The notes beneath the pieces were generated by a model. That model was given only the letters and a program-made list of their open reading frames with translations. It did not search any database and was not told where the DNA came from. 64,000 nucleotides of DNA from NCBI GenBank assembly GCA_045538735.1, contig JAZSRY010000013.1:1-64000 (forward strand), given 5' to 3'. This DNA comes from SIG459 sp045538735. GTDB taxonomy: Bacteria > Bacillota > Clostridia > Oscillospirales > Oscillospiraceae. A program made the position numbers and the translations under genes. Below are positions 24,861 through 33,786 of this stretch, piece after piece (the first letter of the stretch is position 1; the number at the start of each line of letters is the position of its first letter).

Positions 24861-25474
24861 ACCTGCTCACCTCCTTTCCGTACCTTAGACGGAAAACTAT
24901 CAAAAAAGTTCCCGTCTTCGGAAAGAATTTCGCAAAGTTTCTTTCTTGCTCTGAAAATTCGGGATTTAACCGTTCCAAGATCAGTATGAAGCAGGGAAGC
25001 TATCTCCGCATAGCTCATACCGCCGCTCTCACGCAGAAGCAGCGCTCTGCGGTAATCCTCGGGAAGAGTTTCCAGCGCTGCTGAAAGGGCGCTTTGGCGC
25101 TCTTTTTTCTCCAGCGCTTCCTGAGGAGATGGAGCGGTGTCTGGAATATCAAACTGATTTTCGTCGCCCTCATCGTTTTCTATAATGAGACTTACTGTGT
25201 CATTTCTTCTGCGGCGGAGAATATCCGTGCATACATTGCTTGTGACGCGGTAGAGCCAGACGGAAAGCTTGCTTTCGCCTCTGAATGATGAAAGGGAGGT
25301 CCAGACCTTTATGAAAACCTCCTGGGCGGCATCCTGCGCGTCCTGCTCATTACCGAGAGTGCGGAGGGCGAGGTTATAGACAAACCCCTCATTGGCGCTT
25401 ACCAGCTTTTCAAAAGCAGCAATATCGCCCTTCTGCGCTTTGAGTATTATATTTTTTTCCTCATCGCGGTTCAC
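24857..25474 (-). CDS. ECF-family RNA polymerase sigma factor (SigW/RpoE-type)
   Basis: A 205-residue sigma factor with only regions 2 and 4. Region 2 (about 25-95) contains DAQDAAQEVFIKVW and the DNA-melting stretch FRGESKLSVWLYRVTSNVCTDILRRRR. Region 4 (about 130-185) has LPEDYRRALLLRESGGMSYAEIASLLHTDLGTVKSRIFRAR, a helix-turn-helix. An acidic linker lies between. Start is GTG with GAGGTGA 8 nt upstream. dusB ends 6 nt before it, so it is likely transcribed with trmB-xth-dusB; no ECF motif is seen before it. The last 20 codons carry the promoter of its anti-sigma gene. Confidence 0.93.
   Translation of the reverse strand: MNRDEEKNIILKAQKGDIAAFEKLVSANEGFVYNLALRTLGNEQDAQDAAQEVFIKVWTSLSSFRGESKLSVWLYRVTSNVCTDILRRRRNDTVSLIIENDEGDENQFDIPDTAPSPQEALEKKERQSALSAALETLPEDYRRALLLRESGGMSYAEIASLLHTDLGTVKSRIFRARKKLCEILSEDGNFFDSFPSKVRKGGEQV
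24885..24912 (-). promoter_or_regulatory. ECF-type promoter inside the 3' end of the sigma gene, driving the anti-sigma gene
   Basis: Minus strand reads GGAACTTTTTT and CGTCTAA with a 16-nt spacer, then GGTACG. It lies within the last 20 codons of the sigma gene and 25 nt before the anti-sigma ATG. Its form matches the 23965-23992 site closely. Confidence 0.82.
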
Positions 25475-25480
25475 AGAGTT

Positions 25481-26452
25481 TCACCTCAATTCGCTTTTGA
25501 TGCGCTTGGCTATCTTTCTCATATCCTCAAGGGTTTCAATTTTTACGATGTCGCTTTTATATGCTCCTGAATAGGGAACTCCGCGGAGATACCATGCCAT
25601 ATGGCGGCGGGCTTCAAGACAGGCAAGACGCTCGCCCCGCATCTGGGCGGAAAGCTCAATCTGAGCCATAACGGTGTCCATTCGCTCCGCAATGCTTGGA
25701 CGGGGAGGAATAGTCTCTCCCGCAATTGCTGCGTTTCCGTCGCGGAATATCCAGGGGTCGCCGAAGCTGCCGCGGCCGATCATAGCCCCGTCACAACCGG
25801 TATAACGGAGGATATGCTCTGCATCCTCGCCTGAAAAAACATCGCCGTTTGCAATGACGGGAATAGAAACTGCGTTTTTAACCTCTCTTATTATGTCCCA
25901 ATCGGCCTGACCTTCGTACATCTGCACTCTTGTCCTTCCGTGGACGGTTATTGCGGCGGCGCCGGCTTCCTGACACATTTTGCCGAACTCAACGGCATTC
26001 ACGCTGCCCTTGTCCCAGCCCTTGCGGAATTTAACGGTTACGGGCACACCCGCTGTTTTCACAACGGCTTCGATAATTTTACGGGCAAGCTCAATGTCTT
26101 TCATAAGTCCGCAGCCGTCTCCATTGCCTGCGATTTTTCCCACAGGACAGCCCATGTTGATGTCGAGGATGTCTGCCCCCGAGTATTCAACAGCCATGGG
26201 GGCAGCTTCGCCCATAACTTCGGGTTCGTGTCCGAAAATCTGGGCGGCAAGAGGTCTGTCTTCGGGAATGGAGGCAAGGAGTGTGCGGGTCTTTTTGTCG
26301 CCATAGGTGAGGGCCTTTGCGCTTACCATTTCGGTGTAAACCATTGCCGCACCCATTTCGCGGCATATATGGCGAAAGGCAAGGTCGCTGACTCCGGCCA
26401 TGGGGGCAAGAAGAAGCTTTCCTTCAAGTTTTATATTGCCAATTTGCATCAT
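25481..26452 (-). CDS. dusB: tRNA-dihydrouridine synthase
   Basis: A 323-residue flavoenzyme that reduces specific uridines in tRNA. Signatures: LLLAPMAGVSDLAFR at the FMN-binding start, DINMGCPVGKI near 95 with the catalytic cysteine, KFRKGWD, TVHGRTR near 170, and PVIANGDVFS / DGAMIGRGSFGDPWIF. It matches DusB more than other bacterial classes, though the exact uridine is inferred. It overlaps the xth stop by 4 nt. Two ATG codons are adjacent, at 26452 and 26449; either may be used. The ECF sigma gene follows 6 nt later. Confidence 0.93.
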   Translation of the reverse strand: MMQIGNIKLEGKLLLAPMAGVSDLAFRHICREMGAAMVYTEMVSAKALTYGDKKTRTLLASIPEDRPLAAQIFGHEPEVMGEAAPMAVEYSGADILDINMGCPVGKIAGNGDGCGLMKDIELARKIIEAVVKTAGVPVTVKFRKGWDKGSVNAVEFGKMCQEAGAAAITVHGRTRVQMYEGQADWDIIREVKNAVSIPVIANGDVFSGEDAEHILRYTGCDGAMIGRGSFGDPWIFRDGNAAIAGETIPPRPSIAERMDTVMAQIELSAQMRGERLACLEARRHMAWYLRGVPYSGAYKSDIVKIETLEDMRKIAKRIKSELR

Positions 26453-27204
26453 AATTCAATCTCAAGTCCTACGGGGCAATGGTCGCTGCCCATAACCTCG
26501 GGGAGTATATATGCTTCCTTGATGTTGTCCGCTGCCCGATCGGAGCAAAGGAAATAGTCAATGCGCCAACCTACATTTCTCTCTCTGGCAGCGGCGCGGT
26601 AGCTCCACCAGCTGTAAGCATCGCGAGTGTCGGGATGGAGATGGCGGAAGGAATCGGTGAAGCCTGCGGAGAGAAGCTCGGTAAACTTTGCGCGCTCTTC
26701 GTCGGAAAAGCCTGCGCTGAAATGGTTGGTAGAGGGATTTTTAAGGTCAATCTCGTTGTGGGCAACGTTCATATCGCCGCATACGATAAGGGTCTTCTTG
26801 CTGTCAAGCTGCTGCAGATAGGCTCTGAAGGCGTCCTCCCACTTCATGCGGTAGTCAAGGCGCTTGAGTCCGTCCTGAGAATTGGGGGTGTATACGCATA
26901 CCAGATAAAAGCTTTCGTACTCGAGGGTGACAACTCTGCCCTCGGTATCGTGTTCGGCTATGCCTATTCCGCGGGAGACGGAGAGGGGAGTATGGCGGGT
27001 ATAAATGGCGGTGCCTGAATAGCCCTTCTTTTCTGCATAGTCCCAGTAGCTTTCATAGCCGGGGAAGCTCAGGTCAATCTGACCTTCCTGAAGCTTAGTC
27101 TCCTGCAGACATACAAAGTCTGCGTCGAAGGAGGTAAAAATATCCTCAAAGCCCTTTTTAACAACGGCGCGAAGACCGTTTACATTCCAGGAAATAAACT
27201 TCAT
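26449..27204 (-). CDS. xth: exodeoxyribonuclease III / AP endonuclease
   Basis: A 251-residue member of the exonuclease III family, which repairs abasic sites and trims 3' ends. Visible motifs are WNVNGLRA at the start, LQETKL for the metal-binding glutamate, CGDMNVAHNEIDL near 150, WWSYR, and GSDHCPVGLEIEL at the end with the catalytic histidine. Length is normal. It overlaps trmB upstream and dusB downstream by 4 nt each, so the three are translationally linked. Confidence 0.95.
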   Translation of the reverse strand: MKFISWNVNGLRAVVKKGFEDIFTSFDADFVCLQETKLQEGQIDLSFPGYESYWDYAEKKGYSGTAIYTRHTPLSVSRGIGIAEHDTEGRVVTLEYESFYLVCVYTPNSQDGLKRLDYRMKWEDAFRAYLQQLDSKKTLIVCGDMNVAHNEIDLKNPSTNHFSAGFSDEERAKFTELLSAGFTDSFRHLHPDTRDAYSWWSYRAAARERNVGWRIDYFLCSDRAADNIKEAYILPEVMGSDHCPVGLEIEL

Positions 27205-27926
27205 TCCTGATTCTCCTGTCTGCCTCTGGCGTCGGAAAGGCTTGCGTTGCGAAGTCTTTCAACCTCGCCGTCGGCGGTGGTTTTGGTGCTTGCAGTTTTA
27301 ACGGCAACAAGTCGGTTTATCTTGATGCCCTCTGCGTGGAACTTTGCCTCATAGTCGGTCATAATGCCGCAAATTCCGTTTTCGTGCAGGTCATTTGTGA
27401 CCTCCTTCAAGTCCCAACCCTCGAGAGCGAACTGCTCAAGGCTCCACTGGAAGAGGGGGAGGTTGTCGGTCTTGAAATGGATCTCGCCGCCGATGGGGAG
27501 AACATCCGCGTAAAGGCGCTGGAAGCCGGGGGCGGTGAGGCGGTGCTTTGCATCGCGGCTCTTGGGCCAGGGGTCGCAGAAGTTTACAAAAACTCTGTCA
27601 ACCTCGCCCATAGCGAAAATTTCGGGAAGAAGGACAACATCTCTGTCCATAAAGCGGACGTTTTCAATGCCGCGAGAGACAACGCGCTCCATTCCAACCA
27701 CCATTGCATCGGGAACTTTTTCAACGGCAACGAGGAATATCTCGGGATTTGCCTCAGCGGTATCCGCAGTGAAGCGGCCCTTTCCGCAGCCAAGCTCAAG
27801 CCAAAGCTCTTTGTAGCCGGGGAAGCTCTCTTTCCACTTGCCGGGCATAGTTTCGGGTTCTTTTATAAGTGCAGAGCCTGCCTTCTCCATTCTGGGAAGA
27901 AGATTGGGCTTTTTTCTCATTCTCAT
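27201..27926 (-). CDS. trmB: tRNA (guanine46-N7)-methyltransferase
   Basis: A 241-residue SAM enzyme that makes m7G46 in the tRNA variable loop. Signatures are LELGCGKGRFTADTAEANP near 55, DRDVVLLPEIFAMGEVDRVFVNFCDPWPK near 105, and HRLTAPGFQRLYADVL. It is the first gene in trmB-xth-dusB-sigma and has GGAG before its ATG. A promoter was not clearly seen in the 100 nt upstream, which also holds the terminator of the next unit. Confidence 0.95.
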   Translation of the reverse strand: MRMRKKPNLLPRMEKAGSALIKEPETMPGKWKESFPGYKELWLELGCGKGRFTADTAEANPEIFLVAVEKVPDAMVVGMERVVSRGIENVRFMDRDVVLLPEIFAMGEVDRVFVNFCDPWPKSRDAKHRLTAPGFQRLYADVLPIGGEIHFKTDNLPLFQWSLEQFALEGWDLKEVTNDLHENGICGIMTDYEAKFHAEGIKINRLVAVKTASTKTTADGEVERLRNASLSDARGRQENQE

Positions 27927-27994
27927 AGGATTACTCTCCTCATATTTGTTCTACCCTTTAGAATAGCATACTTTTATGTAAACATCAATGAAAA

Positions 27995-28025
27995 TAAAAT
28001 AAACCCTTCCGAAAAAGGAAGGGTT
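27995..28025 (-). terminator. Rho-independent terminator after the YdcF-like gene
   Basis: Stem AACCCTTCC / GGAAGGGTT with a 6-nt loop. On the minus strand it follows the YdcF-like stop within 6 nt and is followed by TTTATTTTATTTT. It ends the rodA-PBP-ABC-F-YdcF unit. Confidence 0.9.
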
Positions 28026-28030
28026 TTGTG

Positions 28031-28759
28031 TTATATTCCGTATACCCGGAGATGCACCATGCCGAAGGCTTCGCGGATGAAATAGTTGAGCCTTAAAACG
28101 GGATAGCTTGTGCGTCCGGGAATGCCGTAAAGCTCTTTGCCCAGCAATTTTCCCATAGTCTTGGCGCGGTGGAGATGGTACTCGCTGCTTATAACGGCAA
28201 CGGTGCTTTCTTCAAGCTCTTCGCCTATAATCTGGAAGGAGAATTTAAGGTTTTCCTCGGTGGAAGTGGCCTTGTCCTCCATAATGAGTCTATCGGGATC
28301 AACTCCGTGGGCTGTGAGATAATCAAACATGGCCTGCGCCTCGCTGAGGTCTTCTCCCTCGCCCTGACCGCCCGTGAGTATGGCGATGCAGTCGGGGTTA
28401 TTTGCCAAATATTCAATGGTGGGAGTCATTCTGTTTACCATGGAAAGGGAAGGTTTGCTTCCGTTAACTCCCGCGCCGAGGACTATTACATAGTCCGCAT
28501 CAACATCCTTGTCACCGCGGGAATCGAGAATGACGGGGATTTCCATGTAGGCAAAAAGGCAAAAGCCGAGGAAGAGAAGGGCGGAGAGAATTACCAGCAG
28601 AGCCTTTTTTCTGCGTCTTATCAAAAAGCCGTAGATAAGCACAACTGCAGCTGCACACATGAGGCAGTAGGCAAGGAAAGAATAGCCGATAAGGGCAAAG
28701 CGGAGAAAAGCTGCAATGAGCAAAATTATTCCCGCTGCAATGTAAAATCCTTTTTTCAT
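28031..28759 (-). CDS. YdcF/SanA-family membrane protein (DUF218)
   Basis: A 242-residue protein with three to four N-terminal membrane segments (about 5-80) and a DUF218 domain outside. The domain starts with DYVIVLGAGVNGSKPS near 88, has AILTGGQGEGEDLSEAQAM near 125, and STEENLKFS and SSEYHLHRAKTM blocks. The family is linked to envelope barrier function and wall or glycan metabolism, but its chemistry is not settled. Its ATG overlaps the ABC-F stop by 4 nt. With rodA and PBP upstream, a wall role is plausible. Confidence 0.88.
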   Translation of the reverse strand: MKKGFYIAAGIILLIAAFLRFALIGYSFLAYCLMCAAAVVLIYGFLIRRRKKALLVILSALLFLGFCLFAYMEIPVILDSRGDKDVDADYVIVLGAGVNGSKPSLSMVNRMTPTIEYLANNPDCIAILTGGQGEGEDLSEAQAMFDYLTAHGVDPDRLIMEDKATSTEENLKFSFQIIGEELEESTVAVISSEYHLHRAKTMGKLLGKELYGIPGRTSYPVLRLNYFIREAFGMVHLRVYGI

Positions 28760-30627
28760 GAGTTAAGCTCCTCCCAAAGCAGGTAAAGCTCTTCAAGCTG
28801 CTGCTCGAGGAGCGATCTTTCATCGCCTATTTCCATAAGCTTCTGATAGTCGCTGGCAAACTCCTCGCAGAGCGCATCCTTTTCGGCAATCAGCTCTTCA
28901 AGCTTTGCAATGTCCTTTTCAATGCGGGCTATACGCTTTTCTGTGTTCTGGCTGGTCTTTTTAGTGGGAGCCTCCTTTTTGACAGGCTCTTTTTTAGCCT
29001 GCGCATACTGAATGGATTGCTGACGGGCTTTGAATTCGCGGAATTGGGAGAAAGTGCCTCTGTAGTCGGTGATTTTTCCGTCACGAAGCTCCCATATTCT
29101 TGTGGCGAACTTTTCAATAAACCAACGGTCATGGCTTACGAAAAGCAGAGCCTCTTCATAGTCCAGTATGGCGGATTCAATCCATTCGCGGGAGGCGATA
29201 TCAAGATGATTGGTAGGCTCGTCAAGGATGAGGAAGTTGATGTCGCCCCGCATAAGCATACAAAGGCGCAGACGGCTCTGTTCACCGCCGGAGAGAGTGC
29301 CGACGCTTTTGAAAACATCCTCTCCAGAGAAGAGAAAATGACCAAGCCTGTCGCGGGCTTCCTGAGGGGAGCAGCCGCAGTCATAAATCATGGTGTCATA
29401 GAGAGTGCGCTGGGGATGGTCAAAATGAATGATCTGGGGGAGATAGGCGGTCTTGACGGTGGGGCCTTTGCGGATGAAGCCTTTGTCTGCAAATTCTTCA
29501 CCCATAATGAGTTTTATGAAGGTGGATTTGCCCGTGCCGTTGTCGCCTATAAGGGCAATGCGCTCCTGACCTTCTATCAGCAGCTCAAGGTCAGAAAAAA
29601 GAGTTTTCTCTCCGAATGCCTTGCTGACGCCGTTAATGAGCAGCACCTCGTCGCCGTAAAACTCCTTGGAGGAGAATTTGGCATTGAGCTTCTTTGAAGT
29701 TTTGGGCTTGGGAGAACTCTGAAGCTTTTCAATGCGCTTTTCCATGGAGAAAGCACGCTTATGAAGCTTGTCCATGCCCATAAAGGCCCAGAGATGCATC
29801 TGCTCGGCGGCTTTGGTGAGCTGCTTTATCTTGGCTTGATCTTTTTCGTATTTTTTCATCATCTCGTCGAAGCGGCGCTGTTTTTCTTCAACGAAGAAGC
29901 TGTAGTTTCCGGAATAAAACTCCGCCTTGCCGTCCACTATCTCAATGCAGCGCTGCGCAACGGTGTCGAGAAACCAGCGGTCATGGCTTATCGCAAGAAC
30001 TGTTCCTTTGAAATGGTTTACATAATCCTCAAGCCATTCGGTAGCATGGAGGTCAAGATGGTTGGTGGGCTCGTCCAAAAGGAGAATATCCGTGTCCTCA
30101 AGGATGAGGCGGGCGAGGTTAACTCTTGTTTTCTCGCCGCCTGAAAGCTGGCTGAAAAGACGCTCGCGCATAGCGGGAGGGATGTCGAGACCGTTGGCAA
30201 CACGGCTGCGCTCAAACTCTGTGTCATAGCCCCCGAGACGCTCAAAGTCTGCGGTGAGGCGGTCATACTCGCGGAAAACATCCTCGGAGGGGTCTTTTTC
30301 CATGATATGAGTAAGCTCATCAATGCGTCTGCCTATTGCATAAACTCTGTCATGGGCGGTTTTGAGAACGTCCTCGGTGGTGTAATGGGCGGGATAGACG
30401 GGTATCTGGGAAATAAGGCCGATTCTCTTGCCCTTGGCCATGAAAATCTCACCGTCGTCGTGGTGAATTTCCCCGGAGAGTATGCGGAAAAGGGTGGTCT
30501 TTCCGCAGCCGTTTCTGCCCAGAATGCCTATATGTTCTCCTGCCTGCACATCGAAGCTGAGGCCGTCGAGTATGTTCACTCCGTCGTCATATGCTTTTTT
30601 CAGTTCCTTGATGGAAATATCTATCAT
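28756..30627 (-). CDS. ABC-F family ATP-binding protein
   Basis: A 623-residue soluble protein with two ABC ATPase domains and no membrane part. Domain 1 has GRNGCGKTT near 36, LSGGEKTRVNLARL and LLLDEPTNHLD. Domain 2 has GDNGTGKST near 355, LSGGEQSRLRLCM and LILDEPTNHLD. A linker joins them, and the C-terminus is a Lys/Glu coiled coil (about 540-620), as in Uup/YkpA types. ABC-F proteins bind the ribosome E site and adjust translation; some protect against antibiotics. Which role applies cannot be read here. It starts 6 nt after the PBP stop and overlaps ydcF. Confidence 0.93.
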   Translation of the reverse strand: MIDISIKELKKAYDDGVNILDGLSFDVQAGEHIGILGRNGCGKTTLFRILSGEIHHDDGEIFMAKGKRIGLISQIPVYPAHYTTEDVLKTAHDRVYAIGRRIDELTHIMEKDPSEDVFREYDRLTADFERLGGYDTEFERSRVANGLDIPPAMRERLFSQLSGGEKTRVNLARLILEDTDILLLDEPTNHLDLHATEWLEDYVNHFKGTVLAISHDRWFLDTVAQRCIEIVDGKAEFYSGNYSFFVEEKQRRFDEMMKKYEKDQAKIKQLTKAAEQMHLWAFMGMDKLHKRAFSMEKRIEKLQSSPKPKTSKKLNAKFSSKEFYGDEVLLINGVSKAFGEKTLFSDLELLIEGQERIALIGDNGTGKSTFIKLIMGEEFADKGFIRKGPTVKTAYLPQIIHFDHPQRTLYDTMIYDCGCSPQEARDRLGHFLFSGEDVFKSVGTLSGGEQSRLRLCMLMRGDINFLILDEPTNHLDIASREWIESAILDYEEALLFVSHDRWFIEKFATRIWELRDGKITDYRGTFSQFREFKARQQSIQYAQAKKEPVKKEAPTKKTSQNTEKRIARIEKDIAKLEELIAEKDALCEEFASDYQKLMEIGDERSLLEQQLEELYLLWEELNS

Positions 30628-30633
30628 TTTAAG

Positions 30634-31947
30634 TTACTCCGTAACAAGTGCCTGAAGCACAGTGTTTGCAAGGGCGCCCGCATTGCGCAGACCGCCGCCT
30701 GCATTTTCAATGATAACGGTAAATGCGTAGGGGTGACCTTCATTTGTAATAAAGCCCGTGAACCAGGAATGGCTGCTTCCGTCGCCAACCTCGGCGGTGC
30801 CGGATTTTGCGCACATATCAAGACCGGGGAAAAGCCAGGCGCCGTAGGCGGTATGTACATTATAGCTCATCATTTCCGCAAGAATTTGAGCGGTATCGGG
30901 AGCAATAAGGGTGCTCATTTTGCCGGTCTCACCGTAGATCAGGCTGCCTTCAATGGCGGTTCCTCCGTTAGCGATGGCTGAAGTGAAGCGGAGCATGCTG
31001 TAAGGGCAAACAAGGTCCGTTGCCTGACCGATTCCCGACCATGCAAGACCGGGAGTACCGCGGTCAAAAGCCTCAAAGCGGCCTTTCTTGGTGTCAATTC
31101 CGTTGAGGGAATGGGAGGAGGTGAAGCCGTAGTCGGAAGCATATTTTTCAAGGTTGTCGCCGCCGAGGAGAAGACTCAGCTCCGCAAAGGCGCAGTTGCA
31201 GCTGTTTGCAAGTGCCTGCTCAATAGTTTGCTCACCGTGAATGCCTGTGCAGTTGATTACAGAGCCGTCGACATAGCTTTGTCCCTCGCAGAAAAAGCGT
31301 CGGGAATATATGTTGTCTATTTGTTCAAGAGCGGCTGCGGTGGAAACAAGCTTGAAGACAGAGCCGGGGGTGAAGGCGGAGGAAATGCAGCGGTTGAGAT
31401 AAGCGCCTGAGTAGGCGGGGTCGGCGCTGTCAAAACCCACAAGGGGGTCATAGGAGGGAGCGGAGACCATACAGAGAATCTCGCCGGTTTCATAGTTGCT
31501 TACAAGCACGGCGCCTTTTCTGCCTGCAAGAGCTTCATAGGCGATGGCATTGATGCGGGAATCTATGCTGAGTTTAACTGTTCCGCCCTCGCCGGTGATG
31601 CCGGTAATGGGGTTATATCCGGAAAGATGGTCGGCAAAAACGCTGAGTGCGCCCGTGCCGATATTTCCGGGGAAATCACCCACTGCGTGGAGGGTGGAAA
31701 CGCGGGTGAGAAGGTCGGGGGAATAATCCTGCTTGCTGTTATCCGCTTTTGCAAGCAAGACGCCGTTTCTGTCCAGAACTGTGCCGGAAATGAGCTTGCC
31801 TTCGTTTGTGACTACCTGACTGTCTGCAGTGAAGGTTGCCCAATCCTCACCGTCGGAGGCATAGCGTACGGTGTAGAAAACCATGCCAAACATAACGGCA
31901 AAGGCTATGATAAGGGCGGAGAAGGATCTGTTTTTAACTTTTTTCAT
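30634..31947 (-). CDS. class B penicillin-binding protein (PbpA/FtsI-like transpeptidase)
   Basis: A 437-residue protein with one N-terminal membrane anchor (about 8-27) and a transpeptidase domain. The active-site set is complete: SVFK (S196-K199), SCN (249-251) and KSGT (381-384). The N-terminal dimerisation region is short, as in PbpA/CrgA-type proteins. It cross-links wall peptides with the RodA-type polymerase encoded just upstream. I take the ATG at 31947, which overlaps the rodA stop (ATGA) and has AGGAGG upstream, over an in-frame TTG three codons earlier. Confidence 0.92.
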   Translation of the reverse strand: MKKVKNRSFSALIIAFAVMFGMVFYTVRYASDGEDWATFTADSQVVTNEGKLISGTVLDRNGVLLAKADNSKQDYSPDLLTRVSTLHAVGDFPGNIGTGALSVFADHLSGYNPITGITGEGGTVKLSIDSRINAIAYEALAGRKGAVLVSNYETGEILCMVSAPSYDPLVGFDSADPAYSGAYLNRCISSAFTPGSVFKLVSTAAALEQIDNIYSRRFFCEGQSYVDGSVINCTGIHGEQTIEQALANSCNCAFAELSLLLGGDNLEKYASDYGFTSSHSLNGIDTKKGRFEAFDRGTPGLAWSGIGQATDLVCPYSMLRFTSAIANGGTAIEGSLIYGETGKMSTLIAPDTAQILAEMMSYNVHTAYGAWLFPGLDMCAKSGTAEVGDGSSHSWFTGFITNEGHPYAFTVIIENAGGGLRNAGALANTVLQALVTE

Positions 31948-33716
31948 TCGTCCCAATCCTCCTCTGTCTCTTCCTCATAGTACTCCTCTTCCGCTGAGCG
32001 CTGAGAGAGTATCTCGTGGTGGGCAACAACGGGAGCGAACTTCTTGCTGTAAGAGCGTTTGACGGAGAAGCTTGCGTTCATGCGGGTGTCGGAGGCCTTT
32101 ATAAAGGCAATCATGGCCCAGCAGGAAATAAGGCTGGAGCCACCCTTGCTGACGAAGGGGAAGGTAACGCCGGTAAAGGGGAGAATATCAACGCAGCCGA
32201 AGCAGTTGAGAGCCAGCTGCACCATCATCATGCTTGCGGCGGCGCAGGCTGCGATAACATAAAAGCTGCTGCGTCCGCTGCTTGCGCTTCTAACGGCAAA
32301 GAAACCGAGAGCGACAACACCCAGCATGGCAATGAGGGTCATGATAAGACCCAATTCCTCGCTGAGAAGGCAGAAAATCATGTCCGTGTTTGCGGCAAAG
32401 AGATTTTTGCACCAGCCCTGACCTGCGCCAACGCCGAAGAGACCGCCTTCAGCAGCTGCGGAAAGACCCTGGGTCTGCTGCCAGCCTGCGCCGTAGGGGT
32501 CGTCCCAGATGTGTCCCCATGTTGCGAAACGCTGGGCAACATAGGGCTTAACGGTGAGGACAAGCATAACCGCAAGGGCTGCGCCTGCAAGGGCGAGGAA
32601 AATGGTGGCAAAGCTTCCGCTTCGCAGGAAGGATATAACAAGGAAAGTGCAGAAGAATATAAGGGCGGTGCCGAAGTCACCCATGAGTGCCAGCGCACCC
32701 ACGCAAACTGCGGAGAATGCGATGAACATAAAGAGGTTTCGTCCGCGGAAAAGTCGGTCGAGAGTTGCGGTGCCGGTATAGATATATGCAATCTTGACAA
32801 ATTCGGAGGGCTGGAGAGTGAAGCCGCCAAAACTAAGCCAGTTGGTTGCGCCATAGCTTGTCTCGCCTGCAACAAGGTTTATTGCAAGAAGACCCAGAGC
32901 AAGAACGGCAACGGGCCAGCGCATAATTTTTGCTCTTCTGATATCTCGGAGCCAGAAGCCCAGTATCAGATAGAAGACAATGCCGGCAAGGAGCAAAATG
33001 AGCTGCTTGAGCATATATTCGGGGGAGGAAGTGGCAACAACCGCAATGCCGAGGGTGGAGAGGAAAAGAGCGATGGTCTCAACCTCGAAGCCCACACGGT
33101 CAAACGCTCGCATAATGAGATAGTAAAACCAGCCAACCGCGGCAATGGCGGCAAAGCCGAGAACAATTTCAAAAATATATTCCTTGTTGTCCGTAAAGCA
33201 AAACTGCAGAGCCAGGAGACCCTGAATGGTTGTGAGGATGAGCATACTCAGTGCGGGACTGACCCGTCCGGGGGCATTGCGCTGGGACTCAACGGCAGCC
33301 AGCTGCGCCTCGGTGAGATCGTGGAAAATGAAGGAAACATCGCCGAAAGAGAGAATATCCCCGTCATTTACATTTATGCCCTCGCCGTTGTCCTCAACGC
33401 TGTTTGCGAGGCTGCCAACCTTGGAGTCGAGGTCATAAAGCTTCCATTTCCCGTTGCCGGAGCGGATAAGGCTTGCGTGGGTTCTGGCGGTGGCAAGGGA
33501 GTGAAGAACTATGTCGCAGCTTCTGCTGCGGCCGATAAGGCATTCCCAGTGGGAGATGGGATAAAGCTTGCCATTGGCGTCTTCAAGATAGGCCCAGATT
33601 TCGGGCTTATATTTCTGCTGAAGCATGCTTCGGACGCATCGGAGAAGCAGCCATAAGCTCAGCAAAGGCAGTATCCATTTAGAGATATTAAGAAGAAAAT
33701 GAGAAAGCGCCTCCAT
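31944..33716 (-). CDS. FHA-RodA/FtsW fusion: SEDS peptidoglycan polymerase
   Basis: About 590 residues. After a first membrane segment (about 8-28), a forkhead-associated domain (about 40-135) carries GRSRSCD and RTHASL motifs that bind phosphothreonine. Ten or so membrane segments of the SEDS family follow, with QPSEFVKIAYI, GDFGTALIF and GVGAGQG blocks. SEDS proteins polymerise glycan strands with a class B PBP, here the next gene. The FHA domain suggests control by a Ser/Thr kinase of the PknB/PrkC type. An acidic tail ends the protein. ATG at 33716 has AAAGGAGG 8 nt upstream; earlier in-frame codons lack a site. Confidence 0.9.
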   Translation of the reverse strand: MEALSHFLLNISKWILPLLSLWLLLRCVRSMLQQKYKPEIWAYLEDANGKLYPISHWECLIGRSRSCDIVLHSLATARTHASLIRSGNGKWKLYDLDSKVGSLANSVEDNGEGINVNDGDILSFGDVSFIFHDLTEAQLAAVESQRNAPGRVSPALSMLILTTIQGLLALQFCFTDNKEYIFEIVLGFAAIAAVGWFYYLIMRAFDRVGFEVETIALFLSTLGIAVVATSSPEYMLKQLILLLAGIVFYLILGFWLRDIRRAKIMRWPVAVLALGLLAINLVAGETSYGATNWLSFGGFTLQPSEFVKIAYIYTGTATLDRLFRGRNLFMFIAFSAVCVGALALMGDFGTALIFFCTFLVISFLRSGSFATIFLALAGAALAVMLVLTVKPYVAQRFATWGHIWDDPYGAGWQQTQGLSAAAEGGLFGVGAGQGWCKNLFAANTDMIFCLLSEELGLIMTLIAMLGVVALGFFAVRSASSGRSSFYVIAACAAASMMMVQLALNCFGCVDILPFTGVTFPFVSKGGSSLISCWAMIAFIKASDTRMNASFSVKRSYSKKFAPVVAHHEILSQRSAEEEYYEEETEEDWDE

Positions 33717-33755
33717 TCCGGTGCCTCCTTTCAATACATAATTCAACAATCTAAT

Positions 33756-33784
33756 AATATAACAAAAATGCATCAAAATTACAA
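33756..33784 (-). promoter_or_regulatory. Putative promoter of the rodA operon
   Basis: Minus strand TTGTAA and TATATT with a 17-nt spacer, 40 nt before the rodA start. Lower certainty because the -35 box is not ideal and the region is A+T-rich. Confidence 0.5.
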
Positions 33785-33786
33785 TA

